A DNA stretch of 64,000 bases, taken from contig JAGWUV010000003.1 of the NCBI GenBank assembly GCA_028875875.1, positions 62,001 through 126,000 on the forward strand. Reading direction: 5' to 3'. Below, in pieces: positions 62,827 to 64,000 of the stretch. A program made the position numbers and the translations under genes. This stretch comes from Bacteroidota bacterium (GTDB lineage: Bacteria > Bacteroidota > Bacteroidia > Chitinophagales > Chitinophagaceae). The notes under the pieces were generated by a model. The model was not told the origin of the DNA, did not search any database, and was given only the letters and a program-made list of their open reading frames with translations. The first letter of the stretch is position 1. Each line of letters opens with the position of its first letter.

Positions 62827-64000
62827 ATGGCTTTTGACATTGAAATGATCAGGAAGGTATACGCCGAAATGCCCGCAAAAGTAGATGCAGCCCGTACTGC
62901 ATTGGGAAGGCCGTTAACCCTCGCAGAAAAAATCTTATTCGCACACTTGCATGCCGATCAGAAATTACAAAATTTTGAGCGTGGTAAAAGCTACGTAGAT
63001 TTTGCTCCCGATCGTGTTGCGATGCAGGATGCAACCGCACAAATGGCGCTGTTGCAGTTTATGCAGGCAGGAAGGCCTAAAGTAGCTGTGCCTTCAACTG
63101 TACACTGCGATCACCTGATCACGGCTAAAGTAGAAGCCAAACAAGATTTACAGGTTGCTACTACAGAAAGTAAAGAGGTTTACGATTTCCTTGCTTCTGT
63201 TTCAAACAAATATGGTATTGGATTCTGGAAACCCGGTGCCGGTATCATTCACCAGGTAGTATTGGAAAACTATGCTTTCCCGGGTGGTATGATGATTGGA
63301 ACCGATAGCCATACCGTAAACGCAGGTGGTTTAGGTATGATCGCTATTGGTGTGGGTGGTGCAGATGCTTGTGATGTGATGGCAGGTTTACCCTGGGAAT
63401 TGAAATGGCCTAAGCTGATCGGTGTAAAATTAACCGGTAAATTGAGCGGATGGACCGCTCCTAAAGATGTGATCCTGAAAGTAGCTGGTATCTTAACCGT
63501 TAAAGGTGGTACAGGTGCCATTGTTGAATATTTTGGAGAAGGCGCCAGCGCCATGAGCTGTACCGGTAAAGGAACCATCTGTAACATGGGTGCCGAGATT
63601 GGTGCTACAACATCAACCTTTGGTTATGATGACAGCATGAGCCGTTACCTGAAAGCAACAGGCCGCGAAGAAGTTGCTGCCTTGGCTGATGGTGTTAAAC
63701 AATATCTGAATGCAGATGCTGAAGTGTATGCTAATCCTGAAAAGTATTTCGACCAAGTGATTGAAATCAATTTGAGTGAATTGGAACCACACTTAAACGG
63801 CCCTTTCACTCCGGACTTAGCTACTCCGATTTCAAAAATGAAAGAAGTGGCTGCTGCTAACGGATGGCCTACAACAGTAGAAGTTGGTTTAATTGGTAGC
63901 TGTACCAACTCTTCTTATGAAGATATTTCAAGAGCCGTTTCATTGGCTAAACAAGTGGCCGAAAAAGGTTTGAAAACAAAAGCTCAATACACTATTACTC
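62827..64000 (+). CDS. acn: Aconitate hydratase, N-terminal part (3' end outside window)
   Basis: 391 complete codons are visible, running open to the window end. The start ATG at 62827 ([19 protein letters not shown]) is followed by aconitase motifs: [51 protein letters not shown], and [15 protein letters not shown] with the first cluster cysteine. It isomerises citrate to isocitrate in the TCA cycle, using a [4Fe-4S] cluster. By its sequence it is of the mitochondrial-like type. The rest lies to the right of the window. Confidence 0.96.
   Translation, partial: MAFDIEMIRKVYAEMPAKVDAARTALGRPLTLAEKILFAHLHADQKLQNFERGKSYVDFAPDRVAMQDATAQMALLQFMQAGRPKVAVPSTVHCDHLITAKVEAKQDLQVATTESKEVYDFLASVSNKYGIGFWKPGAGIIHQVVLENYAFPGGMMIGTDSHTVNAGGLGMIAIGVGGADACDVMAGLPWELKWPKLIGVKLTGKLSGWTAPKDVILKVAGILTVKGGTGAIVEYFGEGASAMSCTGKGTICNMGAEIGATTSTFGYDDSMSRYLKATGREEVAALADGVKQYLNADAEVYANPEKYFDQVIEINLSELEPHLNGPFTPDLATPISKMKEVAAANGWPTTVEVGLIGSCTNSSYEDISRAVSLAKQVAEKGLKTKAQYTIT

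Noticed and set aside
1-64000. CRISPR array, tRNA genes, prophage or insertion sequences
   Set aside because: No regularly spaced repeat units, no cloverleaf-type sequences, no transposase or integrase motifs were seen.

Overview
The window is chromosomal DNA from a Bacteroidota bacterium, most likely from the Chitinophagaceae or a close relative. The evidence is family content: tandem Oar-type TonB-dependent receptors with N-terminal carboxypeptidase-regulatory domains, PF13568-type outer-membrane barrels, DUF5683 after parAB, a TIGR03643 protein, a FAS1 protein, and an Mrp protein without the usual CxxC. Several promoters also match the Bacteroidota -7 element TAnnTTTG rather than TATAAT, and Shine-Dalgarno signals are weak. 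I saw no tRNA, rRNA, CRISPR array, prophage or insertion sequence. Both ends cut genes: the 3' part of mutS on the left and the 5' part of an aconitase gene on the right.

1-15.4 kb: mutS; a membrane acyltransferase divergent from a GH18 chitinase; a SulP anion transporter; a secreted fasciclin protein; a LacI regulator; a GDPD lipoprotein overlapping a PaiB-like protein; Mrp; a small secreted protein; a DegP/DegQ-type protease; a GH13 amylase divergent from an APC permease. A 42-codon open remnant follows the permease.

15.4-25 kb (minus strand): a tight run of secreted M14 carboxypeptidase, secreted PIG-L deacetylase, two small membrane proteins of 48 and about 42 aa, and a sodium:solute symporter. 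It looks like an extracellular degradation and uptake unit. Upstream lie an unknown 134-aa protein, homogentisate dioxygenase and a four-helix membrane protein.

25-44 kb: TPR lipoprotein, rpe, phoH (TTG start), a coiled-coil surface protein, a repeat-containing intergenic region, ribBA, two Oar-like receptors, then an esterase divergent from an ATP-grasp ligase and a GCS2-type carboxylate-amine ligase. This last trio is the best candidate here for a poorly described biosynthetic system. An ECF sigma factor (TTG start) is translationally coupled to a protein that joins an anti-sigma-like N-terminus to a barrel-like C-terminus, and a lipoprotein follows.

44-64 kb: a minus-strand housekeeping operon (trmH-like, ubiA, ruvX, def, unknown secreted protein), lon, an outer-membrane barrel, a TIGR03643 protein, a methyltransferase-like protein, a phosphoesterase, a UPF0173 hydrolase, parA-parB-DUF5683-dapB, an Rrf2 regulator with a barrel protein, a threonine-dehydrogenase-like epimerase, kdsA, an AraC regulator, PspC and aconitase. 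Most of this part is core metabolism and chromosome maintenance. The interest lies in small genes, start codons, intergenic repeats and apparently leaderless promoters.
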